Shown: one piece after another, positions 12,405 through 24,112 of the stretch
Position numbering within the stretch: position 1 is the first letter of the stretch
Layout: each line of letters begins with the position of its first letter
Position numbers and translations under genes: made by a program
Origin: Pyrenula massariospora
Lineage: Eukaryota; Ascomycota; Eurotiomycetes; Pyrenulales; Pyrenulaceae
Length of the DNA stretch: 64,000 bases
Assembly: GCA_021030905.1 (NCBI GenBank)
Contig: JAGFMI010000024.1
Span: 580,928-644,927 of the forward strand
Direction: 5' to 3'
The notes under the pieces: model-generated
Database searches by the model: none
Seen by the model: the letters and a program-made list of their open reading frames with translations, nothing else
Told to the model about the DNA's origin: nothing

Positions 12405-13919
12405 TCAGGAGAATTTAATGTAATCCTGCTGCCCAACATTCTCCCCTGAATCGGTGCCAAAGACCTCTTCAGGCTCGAATAGATCATCCGAGTCTGCGTC
12501 TTCTGAGTCAATCTCGTCATGGGAGTCTTCCTCACTGGATATGTCATCGTCGTCTACGCCTGCTTTCATTAGTTTTTCTGCTTTGTTAGCTTGGGATTGA
12601 CGCATCTGGCCGGCGTGATCGACATGTGGCAGTGTACACCCCTTGGCCCTACAGCGTCCCGAGTTGGCGTAGTCAGGGCACTCGCGCAAGTGACGATTTG
12701 GGCAGATCGCCCCTTGCTGGCAATATCCCAATATGGAAAACAACCGACAGATGGGAGCGTTAGTCTGGATGGGGGAGTGGGCATAGCGGCAGATCTCGTT
12801 CGTACATCTCCCACGGAGGAAATGACTGCACACAGGTGTTCTCTCCGGTGACAAGACATGGGAAAGGTCACAGCCACTACCAGCAGAGCATTCACCGGAG
12901 CGAAGGAAATTGGGGCAGACAGCTGTCTTCTCGCCGTCGTGGATGCCTGAGCATCGGTCTCCTTTGGGACAGAAACCTAAGAGAATAATAGAGTTAGCCG
13001 TGAACAGGACTTGTACCAACCTTGTATCACGCGTCTCATCACAGTATCGCGAAGCTACAGCGGCGCAGGGGAATGAAAGGTACCAGTCGAGGTGAAGCGT
13101 TTGCAGAGCTCCTTCTTTGTCTTCGGTCCAACCCTAAGCTTTTGTCAGACCATTCTTGATCCACGTAGATAGTCCCAGCCCATCCACGAACCGTCTCTCT
13201 ATTGCATTCGCGCGGACAAGGTTGCCGTTCTTGGTCCGTCTGAAGTCGACACCGGCTACAGTGTACTCCTTTGGTGTGGTACTAGGCGGGGTAGTAAGGT
13301 CTATCAGTGTAAGCCCCAGCAATAGATCATTAGATTCTGAGATTTTCGGAATACCATTCGGTCGAATAAGTTTGTTGCAGCTTTTATTAAATGTGAAAGG
13401 AACGCCATGAACGTAGATTTGGCGAGCAGCAGGTGAATCTAATGGATTTGCGCTCGAGTTTTGTCGGGTCTGTACAAAGTTCTGAACCTGAGCCCTCTCT
13501 CTATCTTGAAAGTCCTTAGCCTTGCGCTTTCGTTCTTCGGCTTTCATCTTGTTCTCTTTCTCAAGGGCTGCTGGCCGGTACCATTTCATTGCATTACCTT
13601 CGGTCTTGGTTAGACCATTTGGCGACTCTTGTGTTATTGGACTGTTTGGGTCGATTGCAGCGGTATTGATGCCATGGGTGATGAGCGTGCGATTTCGGAA
13701 TGAACCTCTTGCACGAGCTTGTGGCCTGTGTGAGCCTCGATGGCGATAGCTAGGTGATCGATTGTTCGGGTAGGGAACACCGTGCTGATTGGGAGCATTT
13801 TGAGCTTTGTGACGGTTGATCCGACCTTAAATCGTCAGCTTCTATCTGCAAAAGTGCTTCCGGTGGTCGTTACCAGCAAGAGTACTGATTTTAGCGTGAA
13901 GATCGTCCTTGTCCGCCAT
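12405..13919 (-). CDS. Protein with five CCCH zinc fingers
   Basis: Predicted 433-residue RNA-binding-type protein with four exons: 13919-13874, 13825-13192, 13133-13084 and 12976-12405. The third junction restores the first finger, CKRFTSTG-FCPKGDRCSGIH (CX8CX5CX3H, from residue 237). Four more follow: CPNFLRSGECSAGSGCDLSH, CSHFLRGRCTNEICRYAH, CRLFSILGYCQQGAICPNRH and CPDYANSGRCRAKGCTLPH. The N-terminus is basic and disordered (MADKDDLHAKISTLAG..., then an Arg-rich stretch); the C-terminal 50 residues are strongly acidic (DDDDISSEEDSHDEIDSED). Arrays of this kind resemble the ZC3H3 and CPSF30 groups, which act in mRNA 3' processing or export. That role here is inference. The ATG at 13919 begins a 46-nt exon with a good GTAACG donor. 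Confidence 0.82.
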
Positions 13920-14635
13920 TGGAACGGTTGAAGAAATCTTTAATAATGTCTTGCGCTATCCTTGGAAAAGTTGAATTTGTCTAGATGATCTTGTCCGGCC
14001 GTCGTATGCGCCTAGTCTGAACCGGGCGTTGAATGGAGCGTGGCACAAAATCGAAGTGCCGCAACCGACATCAAAGCCAAGCGCGAGCAGTGGGGACACG
14101 CGAAGTTCAAGTCTTGGCAAGGCTAGGCCCCGGGGGAAGGCATCCAATCAGAACATTATCCGCCGAATGAGGACCATGGGTGAATGAGGACCACGTTCCC
14201 TTCACCATTTCCCACACATGGCACTGAGAGAGTGAGACGGCAGGGGCCGATTGCCTATGATGAATCACATTCTTTTGTAAACATGGCCTACTGCATGCAT
14301 GGAATGCGCATCGTCATTGCGATGATGCCATTTCATCTAATGCTAGACGGTGTCTCGTCTTTGTTCCCTGCTGGCTGCTTGCGTTGTCTTGCAACTGTTA
14401 GAGGCCAAGGCAATCTTCTATCAAGATACAAGTTGTCGCATCTTCAGCCGTGAACTCCAAGTAGCCGAAGCGCCTTCTTCACCAACGGTTCTTCATGTTG
14501 ACTTAGTTTTCTCTAACCCTATCCTTTGCTCTCTTTCTTCAACACTGACACTTCGTTTTCCCAATTAATCTTCTGAAATCTTACATAGAGATCGGAAGAC
14601 GGCTCATTTCTTCACATCTCTGCAACAGTCTCATC
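13920..14635. other. Divergent promoter region, CCCH and DUF6604 genes
   Basis: 0.7 kb between two divergently transcribed genes. I see no gene. Pyrimidine-rich blocks (14500-14580) precede the DUF6604 start codon. Shared control is possible but not shown. Confidence 0.45.
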
Positions 14636-17047
14636 ATGGTGGATGGTACGGGTATTGAAGCGGGGGCTTCCCACCTACCGCAAGAGTACTTCTCCACATA
14701 CCTACATTACAAGCAAAGCACAAGGGCAATTGTGAAGTGGTTATTAAAACATGGAGGTCATAAAATCTCTAGATCCAGTGCTATAACCATTCGAGATCTA
14801 AATCAAATAGCGTGCAGACTACATAGCAAGGCAGTCGTCATGCCTGATATCATGGATTTCCATTTTCGGAATGCAATTTCCTCTCGACATAAGCTCAGCA
14901 AATATTTCAAGTCGCAAGACACCTCAGTTCTGGAAGAAGAGAGCACCGAATCTCATGAGTTTTTTACTCAGAAGTAAGTATTGGTCACCATGATAGCTCT
15001 TTCCACCTTTGACCAGGCTACAGATTATCTGAAATCTACCAAGTACTACGCAAGCACTGTAGAAACACGCAGTCGTCAGAGCGTCAGTCGATACAGGAGT
15101 TGCCTGCGAACGAGTACAACTCTACATCCCCGAATATGTATGATGCATTGAACAATTTCATGGCGAGCGAACCGAAGCGTAAAGAAGACCATTCATTCCC
15201 TGTGTCATATGAAAGCTGCAGCCAGTCGAAGAACCCTTTAACAGGGGAAGACTGCGTACCTAGACTTATTGACGATTGCCTTGGCGATGCTTTTGAGCTT
15301 CATGGCGAACTACAGGTAATTCCTGACAAAGAAATCAAGAAATCTGCACCTGCCTGCCTCTGCTAACATGGTGCATTAGGACGTTGCTAGATTACTTGAG
15401 GCGACCGCACGCATCTGGGAGCAGTGTGCTCGAAGCGAAATCCCTGTAGTAGTCGGAGCTTTCCTGACCAATGCTGCGCTTGCTCTGTTTGAAGAGGGGC
15501 AGAGGAAGATGACTTTTATCTGTGACGCTTCAGACACAAGCATAATTCTCGAAAAATGTTCTAGGCTTCTTGGAAGCTTAAATCAAACTAAAGAGTTTGG
15601 CTACACGGCTATTTCGGCAGCCACAGAGCAGTTGTCCATTATGACTACACTCTGGGGAACGCTACTACAATTAAAGGAGGACTTGAAGCAGCCAATGATC
15701 AAGGATGCGGGTTCCAATGTCGACCTTTTCCCAAATGTGCAAATCAATAAGATCAGCGAATCGAGCGAACCGATCATCCAAGTCCAACCTGAAATTTTAA
15801 ATAGTATCGTGAACTACATGAGGCATACTCCTTATCCCACCAGTCTTATTCGTGCAGGAACACCCCTTTTTGCCGACATCGGGCGCTTTCTTAGTCGAGA
15901 ACGTACCGAGGTCAACGACCTTCGTTGTACTTTTAGCCTCCAGGTCCTTGTGGAGAGCGTAACACGGTACCAATTCCAAACGCACGACGAGAAGGCAGGG
16001 ATTCTGTGTCGTTTATCAGCGCTAAAGTTTGCGCAGGAAGTAAACCACAGCGTAACACCGATCCTAGAAGACTCTTCGATGCCTTGCCGCTGCACTCGTA
16101 CCTTGGCCTTCCACCTAGAGCACTTGAAGCATGAGGTTACAACTTTTTTAGGTGAGAAAAACTTTAGTGTCGCTTTCCAGTCACCATGGGTCTGTGGCGG
16201 CCATGTTCTTGAAATGCTTGAAACAAGCTTTTACTACGGATTACGGCTTCTTAGCTACCGAAACTACGTCGGATCAGTTCTTCACTCATACAATATCCTA
16301 AAAATCGCAGCAGCTTTCGAGGAGGTACCAATTCTCGAAGCGCTATTAGAAGCGTTTGATGGTGTTATCTTTCCGGCTGGACGGCCGTCTCGAAATTTCT
16401 GGGCGTGCTGGATACGATTCACTGGATGTCGGCTAAGCTTCAGCTCTCAAAAAAATGATCATAGAAACGGAAATCACCACATGATTGTCCCATCTCATAC
16501 AGCTAGGGAAGCCGTCGGGTTCGATGGCACGGGTCTTCGTAAAGAAGCAAATGATTCTCGATTTGAGTACAAACAAATATCCTTGTTCCACTATATCAAG
16601 GAAGCAAATTATATCTTTAACAGCTGCCTCTTCGATCAGACCCACACCGCCAACGGCAGCATCAGGCGTACTCCAGGTTCTCAGAAGCCGCATCATTCAG
16701 AGCCAGAAACCCTGTCCCTTGTCTCGGAGCGACTTCTTCGCTTACAATCTCAAGTTTTAGCCGAGTTCACCGGTTCATTCCCCGTCGCGAAGGTCAACCT
16801 TTTCAAGGTATATCTCGCGTGTGTGAAAATGATCGACATTATTACGCAGGAGCTTCATGCGGAAGACCAGCATGACAGATGCATCTGCTTCATTCGAGAA
16901 CTAGCCTTAGCTGCGGACCACGCGAGGGACCGTGGACGTATGCAGCAGCCGCTAGGAAGGAAAGACATTGTCGAAGCATTCGCAAAGGCTGTCCATGAGA
17001 TCCTAAGCGAGAAGGGCTGCGATGACTTCCTTTGGAAAGCTCTATGA
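14636..17047 (+). CDS. DUF6604-domain protein
   Basis: Predicted 765-residue protein of unknown function, in three exons: 14636-14973, 15024-15315 and 15380-17047. The junctions GTAAGT...CTACAG and GTAATT...ATTAG keep the frame and give FFTQK-LSEIYQVLRKHC and HGELQ-DVARLLEATARIWE. The N-terminus, YFSTYLHYKQSTRAIVKWLL, followed by DLNQIACRL and a helix-rich stretch to about residue 230, matches the DUF6604 pattern (Y-x2-YKxxT-x3-WL) I know from filamentous ascomycetes. The remaining 500 residues look all-helical, with no catalytic motif and no membrane segment. Function is unknown. Codon use and frame integrity indicate a live gene. Confidence 0.75.
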
Positions 17048-18858
17048 CAGGATCGTGGGAATTGGGATTTGGGCGCAAGGAATCTCGATGTAATTGCATC
17101 TTCGTTTCAGACATCTCAAATACTTCACGACCCACAATCGATCAACGTCGAAGCCGTTCTGTAGACGTTGTAAATTTCTACCAATTGAGTCTTAAGGTAG
17201 GTCAGCACCAGCTAGCCGAGGCTCTCTCTCCTCGGCCTCGTCCCGCAGCAAGGGTACCGTACATCTCAACAAACTCGTACATTTTCCTCCATTCAACGCC
17301 TCTAAATTTCAAAATTCCCCGGATTCTACCCCTACACCCTGTACGCGCCAGTCAAAAGATCGCCCTGATCGCCATGGATGTACATGACCACACTGATCAT
17401 TTCATATATTCCATTTGCTTTCCGCCGGAGATGGACCATTAATCATTGGCATCCGAGGAGTCCGCTGGGTGTGGCACCCGCCCCCATCACGGGCCAGACA
17501 TGGCGGCGGCCAAGCCAACAACGTCCTCCATGAAACAAGCGTTAGCCGTTAACGAAACGGCCATGCAGTTCGGCGGTTTCTGATATATTTATCTCTGTTA
17601 TATGCGGCGTGACCCTGTTCTAGAACCTCCATCTTTGCTCGCACAGAATTGAACCTTCCGCATCTCCGGCTGCTACTGTCAGACCTTTGATGGAGGGTAT
17701 AGAGTCCCTCAATTAAGGCTCGGATTCCCGCTTCTTGTTGTTACTGATGTCAATGCTAATTTTTAATGTGCTCGTCTGAGGTTCAACTCTTACATTCCAT
17801 CTCAATCGCTGCATGCCGCTTGATGGGGCCGTTCTCACGACGAGCTCGTCCCGCCATGAGGATCTAAGACATGCCCAACATGCCACTTAGCGAGTCTTTC
17901 AGGATCAAAGACGGCCAAGCGAGATGCTCTTGGAACGCAAACGAATAGGAAAGCATACCGATTAACCAGTCATCAGTCTATAATTTGTGATTACAAGGTT
18001 CGATCGCGTTAAAGCGAGTTCCTGACTTTAGACGATCGTAGCTACCCGCAACGCCTGGGCGGAAGCTATGCTTTTCCAAGATCTAGTCAAGGAGAAAAGT
18101 GGTGATCATAAATGTGATGTCTAGAAGGCGCACGCCACGATCCCGCCGTAGCCCCCGAAGGGAGATCCCTTACCCTGTGACAGAGATCATGCTAACTACT
18201 TGGGGACTGCAGCGGACGAATCAGCCGCCATACGACCGTCAAATTTTTTTCGAGAGACATCCTTTCATGGCAGGGGCCTACGGTGTCACCAACATCGACT
18301 GTTGTCGGCTCGATCCCGCACTCGAGATTCGAAGAGACCAAGAACTCCTCGGTCTCCCCATCGAACCCCCGTTGCACAACGTAAGCATGGATATGGCCTG
18401 CATAGACGGGGCTACAAGCCTAGACATAGTCACGCTCCGAAGCATCCGAACACAATCATCGTGATCCCTGATTACTAGGTCGTGCAGTGGTTCTCGTACA
18501 GCACTGGGGCGTGATGCTAACGCCGAGATGGTTGAAGCTATGTTGATATTGAACTCTTCTCCATGCGCGTGCATCCTCCTAATCAAAATTGAAGCCTTAC
18601 CTCGGCATCATGGAACTGGGGCTCTTTCAGAGTCGTCCAGTCCTAATGCGGAATACCGTCTACGCTGATCCAGAGCTCTTGCTATGGTCCATTTCTTCCA
18701 GATATAAGAAGCTGGATAGACCCCATAGGATTTCCTTTGGTCAACGTCCTCGATCGTCACGCTCACTCACTCATTCATTGACCCCTCCAATTCACTACAT
18801 TCCTTTCATCTTCTCTCATCTCGTCAGGCTTCTTTGAACCTTGCATTCTCCGAGATCA
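17048..18858. other. Intergenic, cutinase upstream region
   Basis: 1.8 kb with no convincing gene. A 121-codon frame at 18099-18464 lacks recognisable features. The last 150 bases hold a TATA-like stretch and a CT-rich tract leading to the cutinase ATG. No tRNA is seen. Confidence 0.45.
18701..18710 (+). promoter_or_regulatory. TATA-like element of the cutinase gene
   Basis: The sequence gatataagaa lies about 150 bases upstream of the cutinase ATG and is followed by a CT-rich stretch (18760-18840) typical of fungal transcription start regions. Position and composition are the only evidence. Confidence 0.3.
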
Positions 18859-19710
18859 ATGACAATGCTGCCACTGCTTGTTCCTACCCTCCTTGCCTTG
18901 GCAGCGAACGCTGCACCGATTCCGGATCCCAAACCTCAAATCCCTGGGTTGCCTGGCGGTACCCCTACAACAAACCCATTTGGCGGTTTCCCCATCCCCA
19001 GCGGTATCAGTGGCGGCTTTCCAGGCCTCCCAAGCTTTCCAAGCTTCCCAGGCTTCCCGGGTTCTGGCGGCGGCTCCCTGCCCACTGGTTTCCCAGGCTT
19101 CCCTGGGTTTCCAGGGTTTCCAGGTTCTGGTGGTGGCTTTGGTGGAGGCGGTAGTAGCACATCGAATGACCTTGTCGACGGTGCCTGCAAGCAAATCACT
19201 TTCATCTTCGCCCGTGGTACCTCCGAGCCTGGGAATATGGGCTCAGTGGTTGGACCGCCTTTCGCCAGTGCCCTCAAATCTATATTTGGGGATGACAATG
19301 TTGCTGTTCAGGGCGTCGACTATGCTGCAGATGCCTCTGGTGTTGTGACCGGAAGCCTCAGCCCGGGTCAAGCTGAGGGTGCCCAGAAGATGAGCCAGCT
19401 CGCACAACAAGCCGCTAGTAGCTGCTCATCGAGCAAGGTCATCCTGTCTGGGTATAGTCAAGGCGCGCAGCAAGTGCATGGTGCCCTTCAGGATCTCGGA
19501 GCCGGAAACAAGGTCGCGGCAGCAGTTACCTTTGGCGACCCGCTTTCGAGTCAGTCTTTCCCGAACATCGATGCGTCTAAGACCAAGGTCTTCTGTGCCG
19601 ACGGAGATGCGGTCTGTAACGACTCATTCGTGATCACTCCAGCGCATCTTACTTACGGTAGCGACGCGGGTGACGCTGCAAGCTTTGTGAAACAAGCTCT
19701 CGGAGCCTGA
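18859..19710 (+). CDS. Secreted cutinase (alpha/beta hydrolase, CE5)
   Basis: Predicted 283-residue extracellular esterase that would cleave cutin or other ester polymers. A signal peptide is clear (MTMLPLLVPTLLALAANA, cleavage before AP). A Pro/Gly/Phe-rich spacer follows at about residues 20-100 with FPGFPG-type repeats and a glycine run, before the cutinase domain begins at about residue 105. The nucleophile motif is GYSQG (Ser200); the other triad members fit Asp250 in CADGDAVC and His263 in PAHLTYG. The cysteines at about 110 and 189, and the pair in CADGDAVC, suit the two family disulphides. The gene is intronless. The start is the ATG at 18859; the frame extends upstream only through non-ATG codons. 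The long spacer is unusual, since most cutinases have a short propeptide. Confidence 0.92.
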   Translation: MTMLPLLVPTLLALAANAAPIPDPKPQIPGLPGGTPTTNPFGGFPIPSGISGGFPGLPSFPSFPGFPGSGGGSLPTGFPGFPGFPGFPGSGGGFGGGGSSTSNDLVDGACKQITFIFARGTSEPGNMGSVVGPPFASALKSIFGDDNVAVQGVDYAADASGVVTGSLSPGQAEGAQKMSQLAQQAASSCSSSKVILSGYSQGAQQVHGALQDLGAGNKVAAAVTFGDPLSSQSFPNIDASKTKVFCADGDAVCNDSFVITPAHLTYGSDAGDAASFVKQALGA

Positions 19711-20331
19711 AGGAATATATTGCTGGCATGCTGACATGGTGAAGAGAAGGAGAAGATGCAACGATTGACGTCGAAGAGGAGTAACGCCCACATACCGTTT
19801 GCAAAGACAAGCCTAGGTCACGGAGGTACACGGCAGTGTGCTAGTCATTCGGTCTTGGTTGGGGAATCAGTGTCTTTCTCTTTCGACTTCTCATTGCATT
19901 TTTCGGAGTCATCCAGGCAGTCTTCTAGTCTATGGGATTAAGCTTGCAGTCATTTACCAGACCAAAGCTGGCTTGCATTGGTTCGGACCTTTCCATTCTG
20001 TATATAGCTTTCATGTTCCTGGCGGCGCGTTCGCTCATTGCGCCATCGAGAGAGACAATAAAAATGTATCTGCATGCAATACAGCTGGCATGTTCAAGAG
20101 TAGAATTCGAAATAGCAAACTGTCTGCTGTATGTGACGGTATTGAGGTGGTGTAACAGGGGTGTCGCCACGTGACCTGCAAGCGGTTAGGGTTAGCAGGC
20201 GCGTTGCGGGGACCAAAACAATGCCAAGACCTCCTGGGGCACAGAACTTCCTGCATCCACAACAACCCCTCTAACCATCCACCGACCCTTTTGCATCCAC
20301 AAAATCAGATCTTGAGCATTGACTTGTCGAA
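19711..20331. other. Intergenic, alpha-tubulin promoter and leader
   Basis: About 0.6 kb holding the cutinase 3' UTR and the alpha-tubulin upstream region. Frames here are short and disagree between strands; no gene is called. Confidence 0.45.
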
Positions 20332-21937
20332 ATGCGTGGAGAAGTCTGTCATCTACATATCGGCCAAGCTGGTACACAGCTCGGCAACAGCGCCTGGGAA
20401 TTGTATGCCTCCTTAGCACTCTCGCGATTATAATTGGCGCCTAACCGTGACCTGCAGGTATCTCCTCGAACATGGTCTTAAGCAAGACGGTCGACCAGAC
20501 CCAGATGTGAAGGATGTCGGTGATGCCGGGTCGTTCGAGACCTTCTTTACGGAGACCGGCTCGGGAAAATACGTTCCTCGCTCGATATTCGTCGACCTTG
20601 ACCCTTCGGTAGGTCGCGATCGAACAAAAGGCAAACTCATTGCTAATGAATTTTAGCCGATTGACGAAATCCGAACTGGTCCTTATCGTCAGCTCTTCCA
20701 TCCAGAGTACCTCATCAGCGGCAAGGAAGACGCTGCTAATAACTGTGCGATCCACCAACTTGAATATTATGACCCGACTAATACAAATAGATGCTCGCGG
20801 ACACTACACAATTGGAAAAGAGATGGTCGACACCGTGATCGACAAGATTCGCCGCGTCGCAGGTTAGTGATGGCAAGTGGGTTGACGGAAACAGAAATAG
20901 TTGACAAGTCGCTAGACAATTGTTCCTCGCTTCAAGGATTTTTGATCTTCCATTCTTTTGGCGGTGGTACCGGCTCTGGCTTCGGTGCGTTGTTGCTTGA
21001 ACGTCTTTCCACCGATTACGGCAAAAAATCCAAGCTTGAATTCGCCATATACCCTGCTCCACGTGTCTCCACCGCCGTCGTCGAGCCCTACAATGCTGTC
21101 CTCTCCACGCACAGCACCATTGAGAACTCGGACTGTACATTTTTGGTTGACAACGAGGCTGTCTACGACATCTGCCGACGGAACCTCGACATTCCCCGCC
21201 CTGACTACGAACATCTCAACCGTCTGATCGCTCAGGTCGTCAGTTCAATCACGTCCAGCTTGCGATTCGATGGTGCCCTCAATGTCGACCTTAACGAGTT
21301 CCAGACAAACTTGGTGCCATATCCACGTATCCACTACCCGTTGATCAGCTATGCTCCTGTCATCTCCAGCAACAAGTCTTCCCATGAAAGCTTCAAGGTC
21401 AACGACCTTACCTTCCAATGTACGTCGAACTTGTGTAAGAACGTTGTCAAACTCTAACACTTCTTAGGCTTTGAACCGAACAACCAAATGGTGGTATGCG
21501 ATCCCCGCGCTGGGAAGTATATGGCGGTTGCCCTTCTCTACCGCGGTGACGTCATCCCACGGGATTGTAATGCTGCTGTGGCGTCCCTCAAGGCGAAGAC
21601 GTCCTTCAACCTTGTTGAATGGTGCCCAACTGGTTTCAAGATTGGCATCAACTACCAAAAGCCTGTACGTGTCCCTGGTGGCGAACTTGCTCCTGTCGAC
21701 CGCTGCGTTAGTATGCTCAGCAATACCACGGCCATTGCCGAGGCATGGTCTAGACTGGACAACAAATTCGATCTCATGTACAGCAAGCGTGCCTTTGTCC
21801 ACTGGTATGTCGGTGAGGGCATGGAAGAAGGTGAATTCAGCGAGGCAAGAGAGGACCTTGCGGCTCTCGAAAAGGACTATGAAGAGGTTGCGTCTGACAG
21901 TCTGGATCCCGAAGGCGAAGAAGGTGCAGAGTACTAG
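20332..21937 (+). CDS. Alpha-tubulin
   Basis: Predicted 451-residue alpha subunit of the microtubule heterodimer, the usual length. Six exons: 20332-20402, 20458-20608, 20657-20744, 20791-20862, 20916-21419 and 21468-21937, all with GT-AG ends and continuous phase. The N-terminus [18 protein letters not shown] and the tubulin signature GGGTGSG are present. [11 protein letters not shown] contains the catalytic Glu that triggers GTP hydrolysis on the beta subunit, and the C-terminus is acidic and ends in tyrosine (EGEEGAEY). No key residue is missing and the gene looks functional. Ascomycetes often carry two alpha-tubulin genes, and I cannot tell which paralogue this is. Confidence 0.96.
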
Positions 21938-22558
21938 ACTAGGCTGGATATTTGTGCACAGGCTTCGTAGTGTTCAAGATTGCTCAAGACATCAAGACCG
22001 CAGGGTGAATATTTTCTATCGATGGAAGCTTGGAGCCTGGTGGGGTGGCGTCCTCAGTTGACTTTATGGACTATGAGTACCAATGCTGCCTTTTCATCCC
22101 GTAGCCTTTAATGAAAATACTATGTCGTAAGAATGGACAACACGTTAGCATCGACTACTTGTTTCGGCGAGAAATGGATGGACTTTTGACCGCATTTGAT
22201 TTTGTGTCACAAGCGGCCAAAACACAGCCTCACAACATAAAGCCTAATCTCGATAAGAATCAAGAGCATATTTCCTTTCTCAGTCTCTTCCCATAAGATT
22301 CTTAATTCAAAGCCTAACAACATCCAAAAGATAGCATGTATAAGTAGAAACAATTTTTGGTTGTTGGCAGTCTTTCTCCAGCACTTACCGCTATAGATTC
22401 CAGAACAAGATGTTTTGATGTCATCCAAGACCGACAACATAGCTCAATGATGACCAACATAAAGTAGCTACCACTCTTACAGGAATCCAGGAAACAAATT
22501 TCTTGGACAAGTGAATGCACTGTTTTACTTATCTCCCGCAACATTCCACTTGTTCAAA
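21938..22558. other. Intergenic between tubulin and MBL-fold gene
   Basis: 0.6 kb with tubulin 3' UTR and the upstream region of the next gene. Frames at 22111-22296 and on the minus strand have no features. Nothing else is seen. Confidence 0.45.
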
Positions 22559-23949
22559 ATGACCACCAAGCTGCAAACATCAGAAGACCTCCTTATCTGC
22601 AAAGCATGTGGCACGCAATTCGATGTCACAGCCGAATCTGGCAAAACAGAATGTCGTATTTGCGATGTGAGATCCTGATATCAATCCACTTTGGATTTTA
22701 TTTCTGCTGCTCTTCTATTCAATCCATTTAGCCCGTCTTTCAAGTCCGTTTATACTATTGTGTCTATTCTATATCTCACGCAAAGTGATGAATACAGGAT
22801 CCCCGCCAATTCGTACCGCCGACCGGCCAGGCATTTACTACTCTGGCAGAGATGAGACGAGATGGGTATAAGAACGTATGGAAGGAAGATGAAGTAGAAA
22901 AGGGGATATGGAGTGTCTGGACGGAGCCGAAGGTTTGTGTAGAATGACTCTTTTCTATTGCTCCCTGCGAAGAGAAGAGCTGAGCTCATAAACCATGGAT
23001 TTACTGGAGACATGAGCGACGTTTCAAAGGACAGAGGCTTCCACGATGGCTCAGTATCTAATAACAATATGGTCTAGTTCGCCATCGGCCAACGAGCCAT
23101 GCTTATCACCACCCCGCACGGAAACGTGTTGTGGGACTGCATCACCTTTCTTGACCAGGAGACCGTCGACAAAGTAAGAGATTTTCATCTCCCTCTCCCC
23201 ACCTTCTTCCCTCTCAAACCGCCCTCTCCCCCTCTCCTCCCATCCGCCCCTCGTGAACACACTAAACCCCGCCCTTTCCCCCCCCTCTTAAAACCCTCCG
23301 CCCCTCTCAAATCACCCACCCTAACACCCCCCTCCAGATCCTCACCCACGGCCCCCTCACCGCAATCATAATCTCCCACCCCCACTACTACACCACCCAC
23401 CCCGACTGGTCCCTCACCTTCTCCTGCCCGATCCACACCGCCGCCCCCGACTCCCCCTGGCTCTCCCGCCCCCTTAACCCAAACTCCACCCACAAATTCC
23501 TCACCGCGCCTCACACCCCCATCCTCCCCTCCGTCACCGCCATATTGGTGGGCGGCCACTTCCCCGGCTCCCTCCTCCTCCACTATAATCACTCCTTGTT
23601 TATCGCAGATACATTCGTCACCGTGCCCTCCGCATATAACCCCGCCGCCCACACCCAATCGCACACCCACGCGACGTATGCGTTTATGTACAGCATCCCG
23701 AACATGATCCCCCTGCCAGCCGAGGAGATTGGGCGGATGTGGGGCGTGCTAAGGGGGAGCGGGGTAAGGTGGCGGACCACGTTTGGGGCGTTTGGGGGCA
23801 TGGAGGTTAGGTGTCAGAGTGTGGGGGAGGGGTGGGAGAGGGTGAGGGGGAGTATGGCGGGCGTGGTGAGGGGGATGGGGTGGGGTGGGGGGGAGGTTGA
23901 GAGGTTGGGGCTGGGAGTTGGGGAGGGAGGTGATGGGGGAGGGGATTGA
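22559..23949 (+). CDS. Zinc-ribbon plus metallo-beta-lactamase-fold protein
   Basis: Predicted 316-residue protein with four exons: 22559-22666, 22798-22932, 23078-23173 and 23338-23949, all in phase 0. The first exon encodes a CxxC-x17-CxxC zinc ribbon (CKAC...CRIC). The third and fourth exons form an MBL-type core: FAIGQRAMLITTPHGNVLWD, then IISHPHYYTTHPDW with H127-x-H129-x4-H134, and VGGHFPGSLLLHY carrying a further His. The canonical HxHxDH is altered to HPHYYTTH, so the usual metal ligands Asp and His of the motif are missing; I have the impression that a subset of fungal MBL proteins shares this. Enzymatic activity is therefore uncertain. The last third is very rich in Gly codons because the DNA becomes G-rich. 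The gene is convergent with the bL21m gene 164 bases away. Confidence 0.8.
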
Positions 23950-24030
23950 TGGGGGAGGGGAGGGTGTTTAGGGGGTTTGTGATCTTGGGGGGTTTGTTGG
24001 GAGGTGTTGGGTTGGGGTGGGTGTATTGGG
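23821..24030 (+). other. G-rich, potential G-quadruplex tract
   Basis: The + strand carries dozens of runs of three to seven G over about 200 bases, spanning the last 40 codons and stop codon of the MBL-fold gene and its 3' flank. Upstream, 23180-23540 is C-rich on the same strand, so base skew flips inside one gene. Confidence 0.6.
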
Positions 24031-24112
24031 CATGGAGTGTTGTGTTGGATAGTCTGTCTTATTATTTGACGGAATTCTTTCTATTGTTAGTATGGTACAT
24101 CTACCTCCCACC

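Noticed and set aside
13134-13192. Apparent frameshift in the CCCH gene
   Set aside because: A 58-nt GT-AG intron (13191-13134) with a CTGAC branch point keeps the phase and rebuilds GPKTKKELCKRFTSTG, so no mutation is needed.
18001-18060. Possible tRNA (ggttcgatc-like motif)
   Set aside because: The arms do not pair into a cloverleaf and no acceptor stem is found.
23185-23670. 161-codon Gly/Val-rich minus-strand frame
   Set aside because: Antisense of the C-rich MBL-fold exon; low-complexity translation.
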